Both the position numbers and the translations under genes were made by a program. This document shows, piece by piece, positions 11,468 through 22,228 of a stretch of DNA of 64,000 nt. Source of the DNA: Cheiracanthium punctorium. Its lineage: Eukaryota > Arthropoda > Arachnida > Araneae > Cheiracanthiidae. Below the pieces are notes generated by a model that was not told where the DNA came from, did not search any database, and saw only the letters and a list, made by a program, of their open reading frames with translations. Position 1 is the first letter of the stretch; each line of letters starts with the position of its first letter. The stretch spans positions 2,728,001 through 2,792,000 of the forward strand of contig JAWZYV010011619.1 of assembly GCA_038373885.1 (NCBI GenBank). The letters are read 5' to 3'.

Positions 11468-13600
11468 ATTATTTTGGGACTTGATGAAAACGCGATAAAG
11501 GAATATTCGATTTATGAGTCTTTCGAGTTATCGCGAGTTTACTGTATGTCGCAAAGTTTTTTTTTTATAATGGATATAGTTTGAATTATTTAATCATTGA
11601 AATGAATTTCTTCCTTATAAATGTGTGAAATATGTAGAAAGAATTTTACTCAATCCACAAAGCATTCTTTCTGTAGCCAGATGCCGGGGAACCTACATAA
11701 ACATTATTATGCCACGTAACGTAATATAACCGCAAACTGATAATAAATTCCTGTCTTTAAAATACTTTTATTGTTAAGTTTCATTTTAAAACTTTCTTAA
11801 CTTTCAGCTTCCTCTCAACATTAATATCTGTAGTAGAAACTATTTAGTAAGAAGTTTACAAACATTTTTTCCCCTTAAGAAATATTTCTCTCTGAAATTG
11901 GATAAAATATTTTTCTAGATAGTTTTCTTTTAGTTTGATATTAAGGATTTTTTTTTGGGGGGGGGGTTGGGGGATGTAAAAGCTTATTTTATTTTACGAA
12001 AAAGTTTAATTTTCTGCAAATGGACAATTTCACACCGTTTCTTTTTTAAAAAATTTATTAGTGCATTGAAATTAATACAATTAATATTAAATAATTTGCC
12101 CGAAGGTAAAAAGCTTCAGTAAATAAGTTCAATTAATTTCATACGCGCATTTAATTACTCATGTCCGACATTTCGCTTTCTGGAAATCGTAATTTGTAAA
12201 TAAAAAAAGCTGTGAAATGTAATTAACTTTGTATACCGTACATAATTAAATACCTGTTCATTTATAGAAGCGATTAGGCTTTATTTTCCTATGTTTTCTC
12301 TCAGGGAAGCTAGTTAAAAAACATTAAAAGCTGAATGCAAGTAAATTTAACAGTTAATGTTAAAAGCTTCTTGAATTTAAAGTCAAACTTATTTCGAGGC
12401 TACTAGAGTAGCAATCAAGATGTAGGTCATTGCATAAAAAAATCTAATTAGTATAATGCACTGAAAAATTTCTTCTTAATCTACAATTATTCTTGATTTT
12501 TTTTTCTTTTAGATTTGAGGGAACAAGACATAGATTAAACTATACATTAAGTTTTATTAAAATCAACTTTTTATCATGGTTTTACAGATTATTTTATGAA
12601 TTGTATTTATAAAATAATTTCTTAAATCGTAATTTAAGTCCATTATAGTTTTACATTTTAATTAACCTATCAAATCAAATTCAAACCTAATGAATGACTG
12701 TAAAACTGTTCATTATCGATGTGGTATATATACAACTCAATTTAATGACCATAAAGTTTCATCACGAGTTTTAATGGTTTTGTAATGACTTCACCAGGAA
12801 CCTAATTCTGTTCATGATACAATTATATACATTAATAAACGAGTTAATAATGAGGCAGAATCATATGAATCAAAATCATTCACAATGTAAAAATTTCTCG
12901 CAATCTATCAAATTCTTTAAAAATTAATGAACTTGATAGTTCTAACAGATTTACTTTTACTGGCAATATCGAAATAAACTTTTACTTAAAAAAAGCAAAT
13001 TTGAATTATTTTAGAGACTTTCAAGACCTTTATCGATGATAAGCAAGAATAAAGTTTCAGCACTAAAGATTTATGAAATGTTTACTTTAAAAAAATCTTA
13101 AATCAAATCATGCCTGCCGAATACACTCGTAGACTTCAGTAAAGCTAGTTACGGTTTCCTATAATTGTTGGCAAACATTCAAAGCTCATGGGATGATATC
13201 ACTCATTCATAAATATTGATTCTTTCACTGAAACTCGTATACTTAGAATTTCTTGACGTAATGAGACATTGTATAGATTTCTTCTGCAGCTGATGAATGC
13301 CGCCATGTAAATATATTATCAGCTGTTAATTGAATCAATAAAGCGATAACCCTCTCGGGTTAGGAGAATTTGTCAGATATTAAGCGATAAACCCGATATT
13401 CAATACATTTGAAGAAGGCAAAAGTATCTGTTCAGGGTCTGCATTAAGTGCAAAAGTTCTTGGTAGTTGAGAAAATGATATATTTGCTTTTGAATCTTTC
13501 AGCCATTTTGCTGTTCGATGACTAAACATTGCGGTTTTTAACCTCTTTAGATATTAACATATTGTTTTTTGTTAGTTATGAATGTGGAAGTTTTGGCATA
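11468..13600. other. No gene seen over ~2.1 kb
   Basis: Uniformly A+T-rich, with a G-run (near 11958-11975) and T-rich tracts. No open frame of 60 codons or more, no inverted termini and no tRNA-like boxes were found. Confidence 0.5.
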
Positions 13601-13607
13601 TTGATTG

Positions 13608-13640
13608 TTTCGAGTGAAATATTTGATATTTCACTCGAAA
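13608..13640. repeat. Perfect hairpin, 15-bp arms, 3-nt loop
   Basis: TTTCGAGTGAAATAT (13608-13622), loop TTG, then its exact reverse complement (13626-13640). It is not followed by a T tract. It lies just beside the transposase relic at 13730-13850. Confidence 0.8.
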
Positions 13641-13729
13641 TAATTTATTCGGACACAGATTTGATATAAATAATTCAGCAGGGAAGATAAAGAAAAAGAC
13701 TGAATTTTATTTAGAAACTCAAAATATTT

Positions 13730-13850
13730 TTATTAATGCACATCAACACGTGCGCCATTAGCTGCTCGGAGAACATCAAGTCTGTCCTTGATTTACATGA
13801 AGACATTGTTAGGCATTTGAGCAGTGATGGTAACTTTATAACCTCCAACC
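13730..13850 (-). pseudogene. Relic of a mariner-type transposase C-terminus
   Basis: On the minus strand a broken reading contains IKDRLDVLRAANGARV, preceded by ITAQMPNNVFM and an in-frame stop. From memory, this matches the extreme C-terminal tail (YRLDVCRxTxGAHIE-like) of the mariner-like transposases whose core reads SPDLTPLDFFLWG. Only the tail is present, with no catalytic residue. A 63-codon frame upstream on the same strand (13856-14047) is not recognisable to me and may or may not belong to it. No termini were found. Confidence 0.45.
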
Positions 13851-13859
13851 ATCTTTTAA

Positions 13860-14372
13860 TTGATCATTCCTTTTTGTCGGGGGTTTATTAAATTCCTGGC
13901 AAAATCGATTTTGAAGTGTTTTCGAATATTTCGTACGCCAGAATCATAAAAATGCATCGCTCTTTTATTTCTTTTCATAAAGTCATGCATTAAAGACATT
14001 TTGTCTTTAAAGCATGAAGATATACTATAAGAGTGGACACTCTCCATAGCTGCTTGCTGAGATTTATGGTACCCAAACTATCTAAGTTTCAATTATGTAA
14101 AAATTGTAAATATAGTAACGTGCAGCGGTCCTAGCGATAAAAGACTAAAACATTTCCCGCGTTGACTGCTATAACTAGCTTTACATATGTTTTTAATTTT
14201 CCAACCTAGTAAGTGAACGAGAAAATGCGAGCACTAAATTTTAATTATTTTTTTCTCTTTTGCTTATGTGGCTGTCTTAGTAACAAATTAATAAAAATAA
14301 AAAAAATCTGGAGTGACTCCACTCGACTTTCCGAACACTTACGATTAAGATCATTACCAAGCATTTAAATAA
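13860..14372. other. No gene seen
   Basis: Unassigned A+T-rich DNA between the transposase relic and the tandem array. See the relic entry for the minus-strand frame it contains. Confidence 0.35.
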
Positions 14373-14850
14373 ATTTTAATCGATGAATAATTCAAACATA
14401 TATACCAAATTGAAGCTCAATAGAATGCGCCGTTTAAACGCTAGCGCACTTTCAAGAATTTCACCCCATACGCCATAATGTAAAAGAAATCTTTGTCGTA
14501 GCCCTGTAGAAAAACTATAAGTCCTATACACATCAAAATCAATACCGGTCTGACGGTCGTGGTTTATAAAACATATACCCAATTTGAGCTCAATCGAATG
14601 TACCGTTTAAACGCTAGCGCACTTTCAAGAATTCTCCCCATAGGCCATAATGTAACAGAAATCTTTGTCGTTGACCTGTAGAAAAACTATAAGTCCTATA
14701 CACATCAAAATCAATTCCGGTCTTACGATGGTGGTTTATAACATATATACCCAATTTGAGCTCAATCGAATGTATCGTTTAAAAACCATAGCATACTTTC
14801 AAGAATTTCCCCCGAGATCAATCGAATGCTTCATTTAGGAGCTATCCTGT
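14373..14850 (-). repeat. Tandem array of ~176-bp units (array family B)
   Basis: About 2.7 units. The landmark GTTTAAACGCTAGCGCACTT occurs near 14430 and 14606 (spacing 176), with a diverged third copy near 14775. On the minus strand units begin CTTGAAAGTGCGCTAGCG and contain TACATTATGGCCTATGG. The array abuts a (CA)n tract preceded by GTTCACTCAC. The same junction, inverted, heads the array at 22228-22975, so both belong to one dispersed repeat. Confidence 0.75.
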
Positions 14851-14854
14851 TCAC

Positions 14855-14860
14855 TCACAC

Positions 14861-14898
<38 letters not shown>

Positions 14899-14899
14899 A
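14855..14899. repeat. (CA)n/(CG)n microsatellite
   Basis: About 45 bp of alternating CA with an interrupted CGCGCG stretch, lying between the array and the mariner element's TA target. Confidence 0.95.
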
Positions 14900-14903
14900 T
14901 GTA

Positions 14904-15754
14904 CAGGGTGACTGCTAATTCATGGTACAGGACATTGTAACAATCACATTTTGTATAGGAGTGCATGGTCAAAAGTGAAGCGTCGAAGCACAAACAGGAA
15001 AGAACAAATGCAGGAGACGGAGGAGAAGCCGGAGTTAGTAGTTGCTTCCGTTGACGGTAAATGGCCAGTCGGCGTTGATTTGGGGAAGAGAGGCCATTCT
15101 CGTTTCAGTTTTCGTCCATTCACCATTAGAAATCGCATGTGGTTTCAGCATGATGGGGCGCCAGCCCACTTCACCCTAGCTGTTCGTCAGTACTTGAATG
15201 CGATATTTGGCATACGATGGACTGGACGTGGTGGATCTATCTCTTGGCCACTCCGGTCTTCCGATTTGACACCCCTCGATTTCTTTTTATGGGGACATTT
15301 GAAGAATGACGTTTATGACACTCCAGTAGACTCTGATGACGCTCCTCGTTGCTCGATTATCCGTCGCTACTGCACGTGTCCGTGAAATTCCTGCTATCTT
15401 TGAAAGTGTTCGTCAATCGCTGCACCGACGCTGTCAAGAAAGTATCAATGCTGATGGACGCAATTTTGAACACTTATAGTAAATTAATCTTCACTTGTAA
15501 ACGAGGTTATGAAAATAAAAGACTTTCCCTATCTTTTGTTATTTCTTGTGTTTGTGATTCGAAGCTTCACTTTTGACCATAATTTGTTCTTTCCTGTGTT
15601 TGTGCTTCACGTTTCACTTTTATCATAATTTGTTCATTCCTGTGTTTGTGCTTCGACGCTTCGCTTTTGACCATATATTCCTTTGCAAAATGTGATTGTT
15701 ACAATGTTCTGTACCAGCCCTCAAAGTTTGCACCATGAATTAGCAGTCACCCTG
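14904..15754 (+). mobile_element. Internally deleted mariner-type transposon
   Basis: An 851-bp element flanked by TA (14902-14903 and 15755-15756). The outer 22 bp (beginning CAGGGTGACTGCTAATTC) are perfect inverted repeats, and complementarity continues for roughly 100 bp with one indel. The right arm has an extra feature: a block of the inverted repeat (GCTTCACTTTTGACC...TTTGTGCTTC, ~50 bp) is present in about 2.5 tandem copies between 15562 and 15672. It encodes only the C-terminal half of a transposase, so it would have needed enzyme from another copy. Confidence 0.88.
14951..15479 (+). pseudogene. mariner-like transposase, C-terminal half, frameshifted
   Basis: The open frame 14951-15385 contains WFQHDGAPAHF, carrying the second catalytic aspartate, then RWTGRGG and SSDLTPLDFFLWGHLK, in which the aspartate of PLDFF is the third catalytic residue of a DDD-type mariner. 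After residue ~130 the frame shifts near 15340. Another frame then continues with RLSVATARVREIPAIFESV...FEHL and stops at 15477-15479, the normal C-terminus of this family. The N-terminal helix-turn-helix domains and the first catalytic aspartate are absent, replaced by ~50 unrelated residues derived from the inverted repeat and deletion junction. The annotated start is therefore arbitrary. The protein would be inactive. Confidence 0.85.
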
Positions 15755-15756
15755 TA

Positions 15757-16449
15757 TATTTATATATGTACATAGACAAAAATATTATTTTATTTATGAA
15801 TATATGACCTTTTGTAGAATAAAATCGGAATACATAGCTGAAGGATATACGCTAATTAATTTAACATTTTAATGATTGTTTAATAAGCATGAAGTAATGT
15901 AACTTAAAAAAGAATTTTTAATCAGTTAATTAATAAAAAAACTCAATCATGGAAAACTTTTTATTTTTTCCTTAAGGTATCATAACTAAGAAGCGAATAA
16001 TTTGTAAATAATTCCTGAATCAAATTCATTGCATGTAAATGATTAAAAACGTGGTTAATTAGGATAATTGAGTTGAAAAACACCGAAGCGTATTATGTCT
16101 GATTTTAAGACTATTTAATGTTTCAAATATAAGTGAAATGATTTTGATAGGAAAACTAGGCACTTTTAGATAATATTTTTGATTCTTTTCATTTTGGGTA
16201 GAATTACTTCAGATAACTCTCATTTAGAAATGTTATAGAAATTATGATACTCAATGGGAGACTCAAATCACAGAAGAATGTAAAGAGGTATGTATGTGTA
16301 GCTCTTAAAAATTTTCAACATTATTATAAAAGTTTCATTTCTTGATATACTTGTTCAAGTGAGGTTTAATGCAATGTTTTATAGTGCAAATATTCTTGCA
16401 ATAAAAAGTATTCAAGCGTGAAAGCGTGATAAGTTATGTACATATATAC
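15757..16449. other. No gene seen
   Basis: A+T-rich DNA without recognisable element ends. Confidence 0.5.
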
Positions 16450-16904
16450 AGAGGTATGAACGTAAATATATGTTGACTTAAACCCCTTTTCAATGGCTCT
16501 GGAAGAGAAAAAGTCACATAAAGATCGCTTTTCAGGGACTGTCACGCAAATTACGAAAGAAAAGAATGACTACGTAAATGCATAACACCGTTACTATTTT
16601 AAATACTGTACAACTCTTCCCAATTTTGTTTAAACACATCTCTGAGTCTTTTTTATGATGAAAAGCTGAAATTTCGTCCATCATCTTATTAATATATGGG
16701 GTACGTTTTACTAATTAGAAAATTTTGTTATTTGTCCATATAAATACTTAAATTTTGTAGCCTCATCTAGCTTTAATCTTCTGAAAATTTTAATCATTAT
16801 TATAAAACTCCATACTATTTTTTAACGCAACTAACTTATTGTATAGGTCTATGATCGATCTGTAAGGAACAGAAGATTACGTTAGTGTTTTTGGGACAGC
16901 CTGT
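16450..16904 (-). mobile_element. Long-inverted-repeat mariner-type MITE, truncated copy
   Basis: It ends with GTTTTTGGGACAGCCTGTA, the family terminus in inverted orientation (compare 5187-5203). On the minus strand it shares the blocks TAGTAAAACGTACCCC, TCATCATAAAAAAGACTCAG and TTTAAGTCAACATATATTTA with the copies at 3317 and 5187. The far arm is missing beyond about 16450. Confidence 0.62.
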
Positions 16905-17285
16905 ATGCTAGCATGTAACTGCATAAATCTCTTAGGTTTTTTTGTTAGTTGTCTTAATATATTATAGATATATTACTATAAAATTCAGTCTATCAAGTTG
17001 GTATTCTATATGATGTACACTGTAAGAAATACCTGTCATTTTTCCGCACATATTGATGTAAAATAATACAGCACAAGTGCTGCAGTTTTGGAATACAGCA
17101 CTGTGTGTTGTAAATCCACTCACGAAATGACGTAATGACGTTCATAAGCCAATCACGAAAAACCTTGTACAACAAATTAACGCAGTCTTTACATCACAAC
17201 GTGTTGGCGTTACACGTGTTGGCCACATGTTGTACTGTGATCTAAGAAAATAGTTTTTGCTGTCTGAAAATGCTTGCCCTTGAAA
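16905..17285. other. No gene seen
   Basis: Unassigned DNA. The 60-codon minus-strand frame here has no recognisable feature. Confidence 0.4.
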
Positions 17286-17289
17286 GAGT

Positions 17290-17932
17290 TAAGTAACCAA
17301 CTATGATGATGCTAAATTTCATTTCATTCGCTTAAGTTGTTTATACGTTATAACAACTATTTACACATTTTGAATACATTTTTGCAAAATCTCAAAACCT
17401 AAGCAAAATCTTCAAAAAATATGACGGCTTAAATTTTCATTAAAAAATTCCGTTTTATTTGCTTACTTCGTTATTACGTGATGAGTGAACAAATATTTGC
17501 GCATTTTGAATAAATTTTCGCAAAATCTCAAAATCTAATCAAATTAAAATAAATAAATAAATAAATAAATCGAAGGTTATAGTTTAAGTTGTATGACCAC
17601 CTATCATGTCACTAAATTTCATTTGATTCGATAAGTCAATATTACTTGATAGATGCACAAAAATTTGCTTATTTTGAAACGATTTTTACAAAATTTTAAA
17701 ATCTAATTAGAAGTTTTAAAAAATTGGACGGCTATAGTTTAAGTTAAGTGACCTCCTATCGTGTCACTAAATTTAATTCACTCATTTTTATTCGATTCGC
17801 GGAAAATAAATAAATAAATAAATAAAAAAGCGTCACTGACGTTCAACGTTGCTTGAAACGGATAAAAATTGCAAAACCTTTAAATTTCATTTAACGTACA
17901 GACAAAAGTCTAATTTTATTTGTAGATGTAGT
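17290..17932 (+). repeat. Array-bearing dispersed element (family C), 3 units
   Basis: Units carry TTTCATTTCATTCGCTT, TTATTACGTGATG and TTTTCGCAAAATCTCAAAA, spaced ~135-168 bp apart, and are interrupted by two AAAT-repeat tracts. It ends with AAAGCGTCACTGACG ... ACGGATAAAAATTGCAAAA ... CAGACAAAAGTCTAATTTTA, the same end as the copy at 37875-39355. It starts inside a unit, so the left end is lost. Confidence 0.75.
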
Positions 17933-17934
17933 GC

Positions 17935-18515
17935 GCCTATATGTGAATCCTTTAAAAATGAGGGAAATTTGATCGTTATATCATTTAACTAAAGAAATTA
18001 TGCTTATTAAGTTATGATATTTTTTCCCGAATACATTCTTCAGAAAATATATAGTTATTAAGAAAGATTTTAAATTAAGAAATTTGTAGAACATCACATG
18101 AAGCTGATATAGGTGTGCGGAGAGTTATTGAAGTTCTCCTGGTGGGTTTAACTGAACAATCTGTTGAAAAGTACAGAAGTTTAAAATAAAATCTGCGATG
18201 GTATGAAAAACAGGTTCCTCTTTTTATCACGATCATATATTAACAACCCACACAAAATCAGAACGGTAAATACCACATACAAAAATCAAATAATAGAAAT
18301 ATTGTTAGAAACAGAATATTGCCTTTCTGAACATATAGTATATGTTCTACTTAAATAAGATAAGAACAAAGAAAAAAAAATTGAACGTTTTTATTATTTT
18401 TTAAAGCATATAGTGTTTATTTGTTATTTACTTATCTTATTTAAAATGATTTCTTACACAAAATAAGTAACAGGAGAAATGGACAGGATAGAAGAAATGT
18501 TATTATTATTATTAT
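17935..18515. other. No gene seen
   Basis: A+T-rich DNA ending in a (TTA)n run at about 18500-18516, the apparent target of the next element. Confidence 0.45.
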
Positions 18516-18770
18516 TACTTCCTTGTACGTAGTATAAGGAAGTAATGTGATCCCGAAAAATTTTGGGGGCCAAATTTCGACATAAAAACCGATTTTGACT
18601 ACCTCTAAATTTAATTTAAAAATTTTTTTCGATGCATCTCATCGTAGGCTAGCATGCACGATCATATTAACGCGTCTGCAACTCATTTTGACCAGTGGCG
18701 AGTCTACTGTGGCCAGTTTTTCCATGCCGTCTGTACGTACGTACGTACGTGTGTACGTACGTATGTATGT

Positions 18771-19289
18771 AACTCGCATATCTCAAAAACTATTGGTCGT
18801 AGAATGTTGAGATTTGATATTTAGGATTGTTCTATGATCTAGTTGTGCACCTCCCCTTTTGGTGGCAATCGAATGGATAGTTTATGTACAGGACCGCCCA
18901 AAAGATTCGAAATACATTACGCTCTATGGGCCGAAATTCATTAAACTCGCCTAACTCAAAAGCTACTAGGCGTAGAATGTCGAAACTTCATATTTTGGAT
19001 AGTTGTAACATCTAGTTGTGCACCTCCCCTTTTGGTTCCATTCGACTGGATAGTTTATCTACAGGACTGCCCAAAACATTCGAAATACATTACACTCAAT
19101 GGGCCGAAATTCATTAAACTCGCATATCTCAAAAACTGTTAGGCGTTGAATGTTGAAACTTTATATTTAGGATTGTTGTAACATCTAGTTGTGCACCTCC
19201 CCTTTCGGTTCCATTCGACTGAATAGTTTATCTACAGGACCGCCCAAAAGATTCGAAATACATTACGCTCTATGGGCCGAAATTCATCA
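18771..19289 (+). repeat. Three tandem 173-bp units
   Basis: AACTCGCATATCTCAAAAAC-like unit starts lie at 18771, 18944 and 19117 (spacing exactly 173). Each unit holds CTAGTTGTGCACCTCCCCTT and ends with a core, ACATTACGCTCTATGGGCC, that is shared with arrays at other loci in this window. Confidence 0.9.
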
Positions 19290-19550
19290 AAGCGTTTTTT
19301 AGAGGTATTGAGATATTTCAAACGACTCAGAAGTGATATATGCTGTAAAGAGTTAGAAAATGAATTTCTCCATTAAAAAAAAGTGTCTTTATCATTTATA
19401 GTTCTGCTACAGGAACACTCAAAAGATTTCCAATACATTACGGCCAATAGCAATTTTAGGGGCATTCATCCATTTCAAGCACAATACCGTCCTACCACAT
19501 AAGTTAGGTAATGGTCCGACCACGGTCACGTGCCTCCCTCAAGAACTGTG

Positions 19551-19580
19551 CCAAAAGTCGCCAAGCTTGGCGACTTTTGG
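19551..19580. repeat. Perfect 30-bp palindrome
   Basis: The half-site CCAAAAGTCGCCAAG is followed immediately by its exact reverse complement, centred on a HindIII-type AAGCTT. There is no loop, so it would extrude as a cruciform or block replication rather than fold as a simple looped hairpin. Confidence 0.95.
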
Positions 19581-20500
19581 TGTACGTGTGTGCATATTTA
19601 ACTCTCAAATCTCAAAAACTATTATGAAATTTCATATATAAGAATGTTGTAACATCTAGTTGTGCATCTCGATTTTTGGTTCCAATCTACTGGAGAGTTT
19701 ATTTACAGGACCACCGAAAAGAATTTCAGTACCTTAATGTCTATGGACATCTTCATTATAATACAACTGTAGACAGTCATTGTTTGGTACATACCCAAAA
19801 TCTCGCCGTCTGTCCTCGACCTTGGCAAGTTTTGGCGAAATATCGCCAAATTTGGCGATAGTCAGTCATTTGGTCCATGCCCAAAGTATCGCCATTTGTC
19901 ATCGTTCTTGGCGAGTTTTGGCGAAATATCGCCAAATTTGGTGATAATCTGTCATTGTTTGGTTTATGCTTAAAATCTCGCCAAATGTCGTCGACATTGA
20001 CGAGTTTCGCCGAAATATCGCCAAATTTGGCGCCAAAAATTATTTCCTATTTTGTATAACTCTAAAACTTTAACCCGTAGATTTTTTAACTTTGTATTTA
20101 GAACTATTGTAATATCTAACTGTTTTCAATATCTTTTTTGACAGCAATCGACTGAGAATTTATTTACATGGTGAGCCAAATGACTTTAAATACATTGAGG
20201 TGTATAGATGCATTCAATTCATTGAAAGTCTGTGGTCAATGACTACTTTGGCTATCCCCAAAATCTCGCTGACTATCTCAAGTTTGTCGGCTTTTGGTGA
20301 AATATCGCCAAATAAAGTGTCAGAAGGAAATCTTTTAAATTGAACTCAGCTTGGCGATATCGAAATATTTGGCTAGAAATCGCTAAACCTTACTATTATT
20401 GATATTTTATCTCTTTCAAACAAATAAATTTAGAGGAAGTGCGTCGAAAATATTTTTGATCTAATGGACGTGCAAGGAAGTCATGTGTTGGACACATCAG

Positions 20501-21585
20501 ATTTTTATTATTATATTGTTATTATTAAAACCTTACGTTTTATGTAACGGTGTAAGCTATCTTTTTTACATTTCATTTCACTGAATTTTAATTTTTATAG
20601 TAAGTATACGAATTTCACCCTCAAAATACAAAATCAAAACGAATTACTTCTTCCAAATTTTTAAACATTTGCTTTCTTTTAGCAAATGTTTAAAAATTTG
20701 GAAGAAGCAATTTTAGGCAAATGGAAGTACAGTTATTAAACACGAATAACAGATCTTAGAAAGTCAAAAAATAAAGAGGCACCTTTTACATGAAAATTCT
20801 CATTCTGTTCATGGAAGCATTAACCTTTACTACAACGAAATATATTTTTTCTATTATAGTCATTCGCATTTCCATTTTATTCATTCTCTTTAATCAAAAC
20901 TCACATCAAGTACCTATTTAAAGGTATACACTAGAGAAAATCAGAATACAAATATTACTTTGAAAATTCTTTGAAAGTGCATCTGTTGGAGAATTTTTCC
21001 TCAATGCCTCAATGCTCACATTGGTCGTTGAATCATCCATTTTTCGCCACTGTTGCCAAATAAGTGATGCAAAAAAATTTCAAATTTTATGGAGTATTAC
21101 AAGTTCTTTTAAATGTTATTGCGCTTTGAAGATGGGTATGCTCTCGTATGTGATTTTTTTTCTTCGGGAAGAAAAGCCATTAAAGTTCTGAAGATTTTTA
21201 AATTGTGAGTATTGCATGCACATGTAGTGAAGATATTCTTGTGTATTTTGGATTTCCTTTGAAGGGATATGTAGTATTTTTAAGAATGCTTTGTGCAAAG
21301 TTACTTGTTAGAAAATGCTTTCATTTGCCAAGTATACCATCAAGGCTTAAATGAAATATTAAAAAGTAGTATTTGAAAGAAGGAAAATGCTTTGATATAA
21401 TTGTATTGATATATAGCTAGATATGCACTGTTAACACCTGTGGATAACTTCTTCAAATTGAAATATTGGATTTGCGCAATCAGTAAAGAAAATAAAATAT
21501 TTGAAATTTGTACTCTCTATAGTTGAATTTCTGATAAAGTTTTACGTTTTCTGTACTGTTAATTCACTTTTTAAGAGTTAAAAAT
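20501..21585. other. No gene seen; contains a strong hairpin
   Basis: A+T-rich DNA. Besides the inverted repeat at 20647-20707, no structure or coding signal was found. The 60-codon minus-strand frame 21116-21298 is unremarkable. Confidence 0.45.
20647..20707. repeat. Perfect inverted repeat, 27-bp arms, 7-nt loop
   Basis: Arms 20647-20673 and 20681-20707 are exactly complementary (the arm begins CTTCTTCCAAATTTTT). Loop TTCTTTT. No transposon-like ends or target duplication were seen outside it. Confidence 0.9.
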
Positions 21586-21587
21586 GT

Positions 21588-21757
21588 CACGTATCATCCC
21601 GGCAGTCCGCCAAGACGGGCGATTTTTCACCAATATAAATGCCGGTCACATGAAATTATTGATGGTTAGGAATACAATTGACAACAGATTCCCAGCACAT
21701 TTTACGAAAAAATAATTTGGCGGGAATGACGGCTGGGATAAATCGTAAGTACCTTAA
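21588..21757. mobile_element. Short TIR element (MITE-like, ~160 bp)
   Basis: The left end CATCCCGGCAGTCCGCCAAG and the right end TTTGGCGGGAATGACGGCTG followed by GGAT are imperfect inverted repeats: CCCxGCxGTC...CGCCAA matches across a 4-bp gap. Target duplication not resolved. No coding capacity. Confidence 0.45.
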
Positions 21758-22199
21758 AAAGTTCTCAGCAGATTATTTGGAATACTTGGTAAGTAATAAA
21801 GAAATACCCTCCATCAACTAAAAGGTTCCAATTTAACTAGTTAAGTATCTAAATAAAATAAGTAACATTAAAATTTTTATGAACGATAAAATCCGCTCAA
21901 AAAATCTCTCCAGTATCAACTTAGCAGTTTTCGAAAACTCTTGACCTTTATCACACCGCTACTTAAAACAGTTGTTGAACTTGAAAATTCACAAAAGTGT
22001 AAAAAAACCGACAATTATGATATCAGAATTGATACTTTTAGAATTGTTAAAGTCTGAATCATTTTTTCATATTATTACTTTCCGAACATGTACCATGTAA
22101 GAAAAGCATTATAAATAATGAACAAATTCAACTGTCAGATTTTGATACATTTACACGTTCTAAAGTCTTCTGAATTCCTTTTAGTTATTTGTAAGCGTA

Positions 22200-22228
22200 T
22201 GTATGTGTGTGTGTGTGTGAGTGAGTGA
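22200..22228. repeat. (GT)n microsatellite heading an array
   Basis: GTATGTATGTGTGTGTGTGT followed by GAGTGAGTGAACACGATAGC. The inverted equivalent (GTTCACTCACACACAC) sits beside the array at 14373-14850. Confidence 0.9.

Larger units (their letters stand above)
18517..20500. mobile_element. Helentron/DINE-like element with internal tandem arrays
   Basis: The left end is a hairpin, ACTTCCTT (18517-18524) pairing with AAGGAAGT (18536-18543). ACTTCCTTGTACGT at this end is inverted near the other end as ACGTGCAAGGAAGT (20468-20481). Both flanks are (TTA)n-like, suggesting insertion into that tract. Inside are a TACG/TATG microsatellite (18733-18770), three 173-bp units (18771-19289), a perfect 30-bp palindrome (19551-19580) and three ~87-bp units rich in GGCGAAATATCGCC (19800-20040). 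Terminal hairpin, subterminal inverted repeats and central tandem repeats without coding capacity resemble nonautonomous Helentrons. That classification is inference. Confidence 0.55.
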
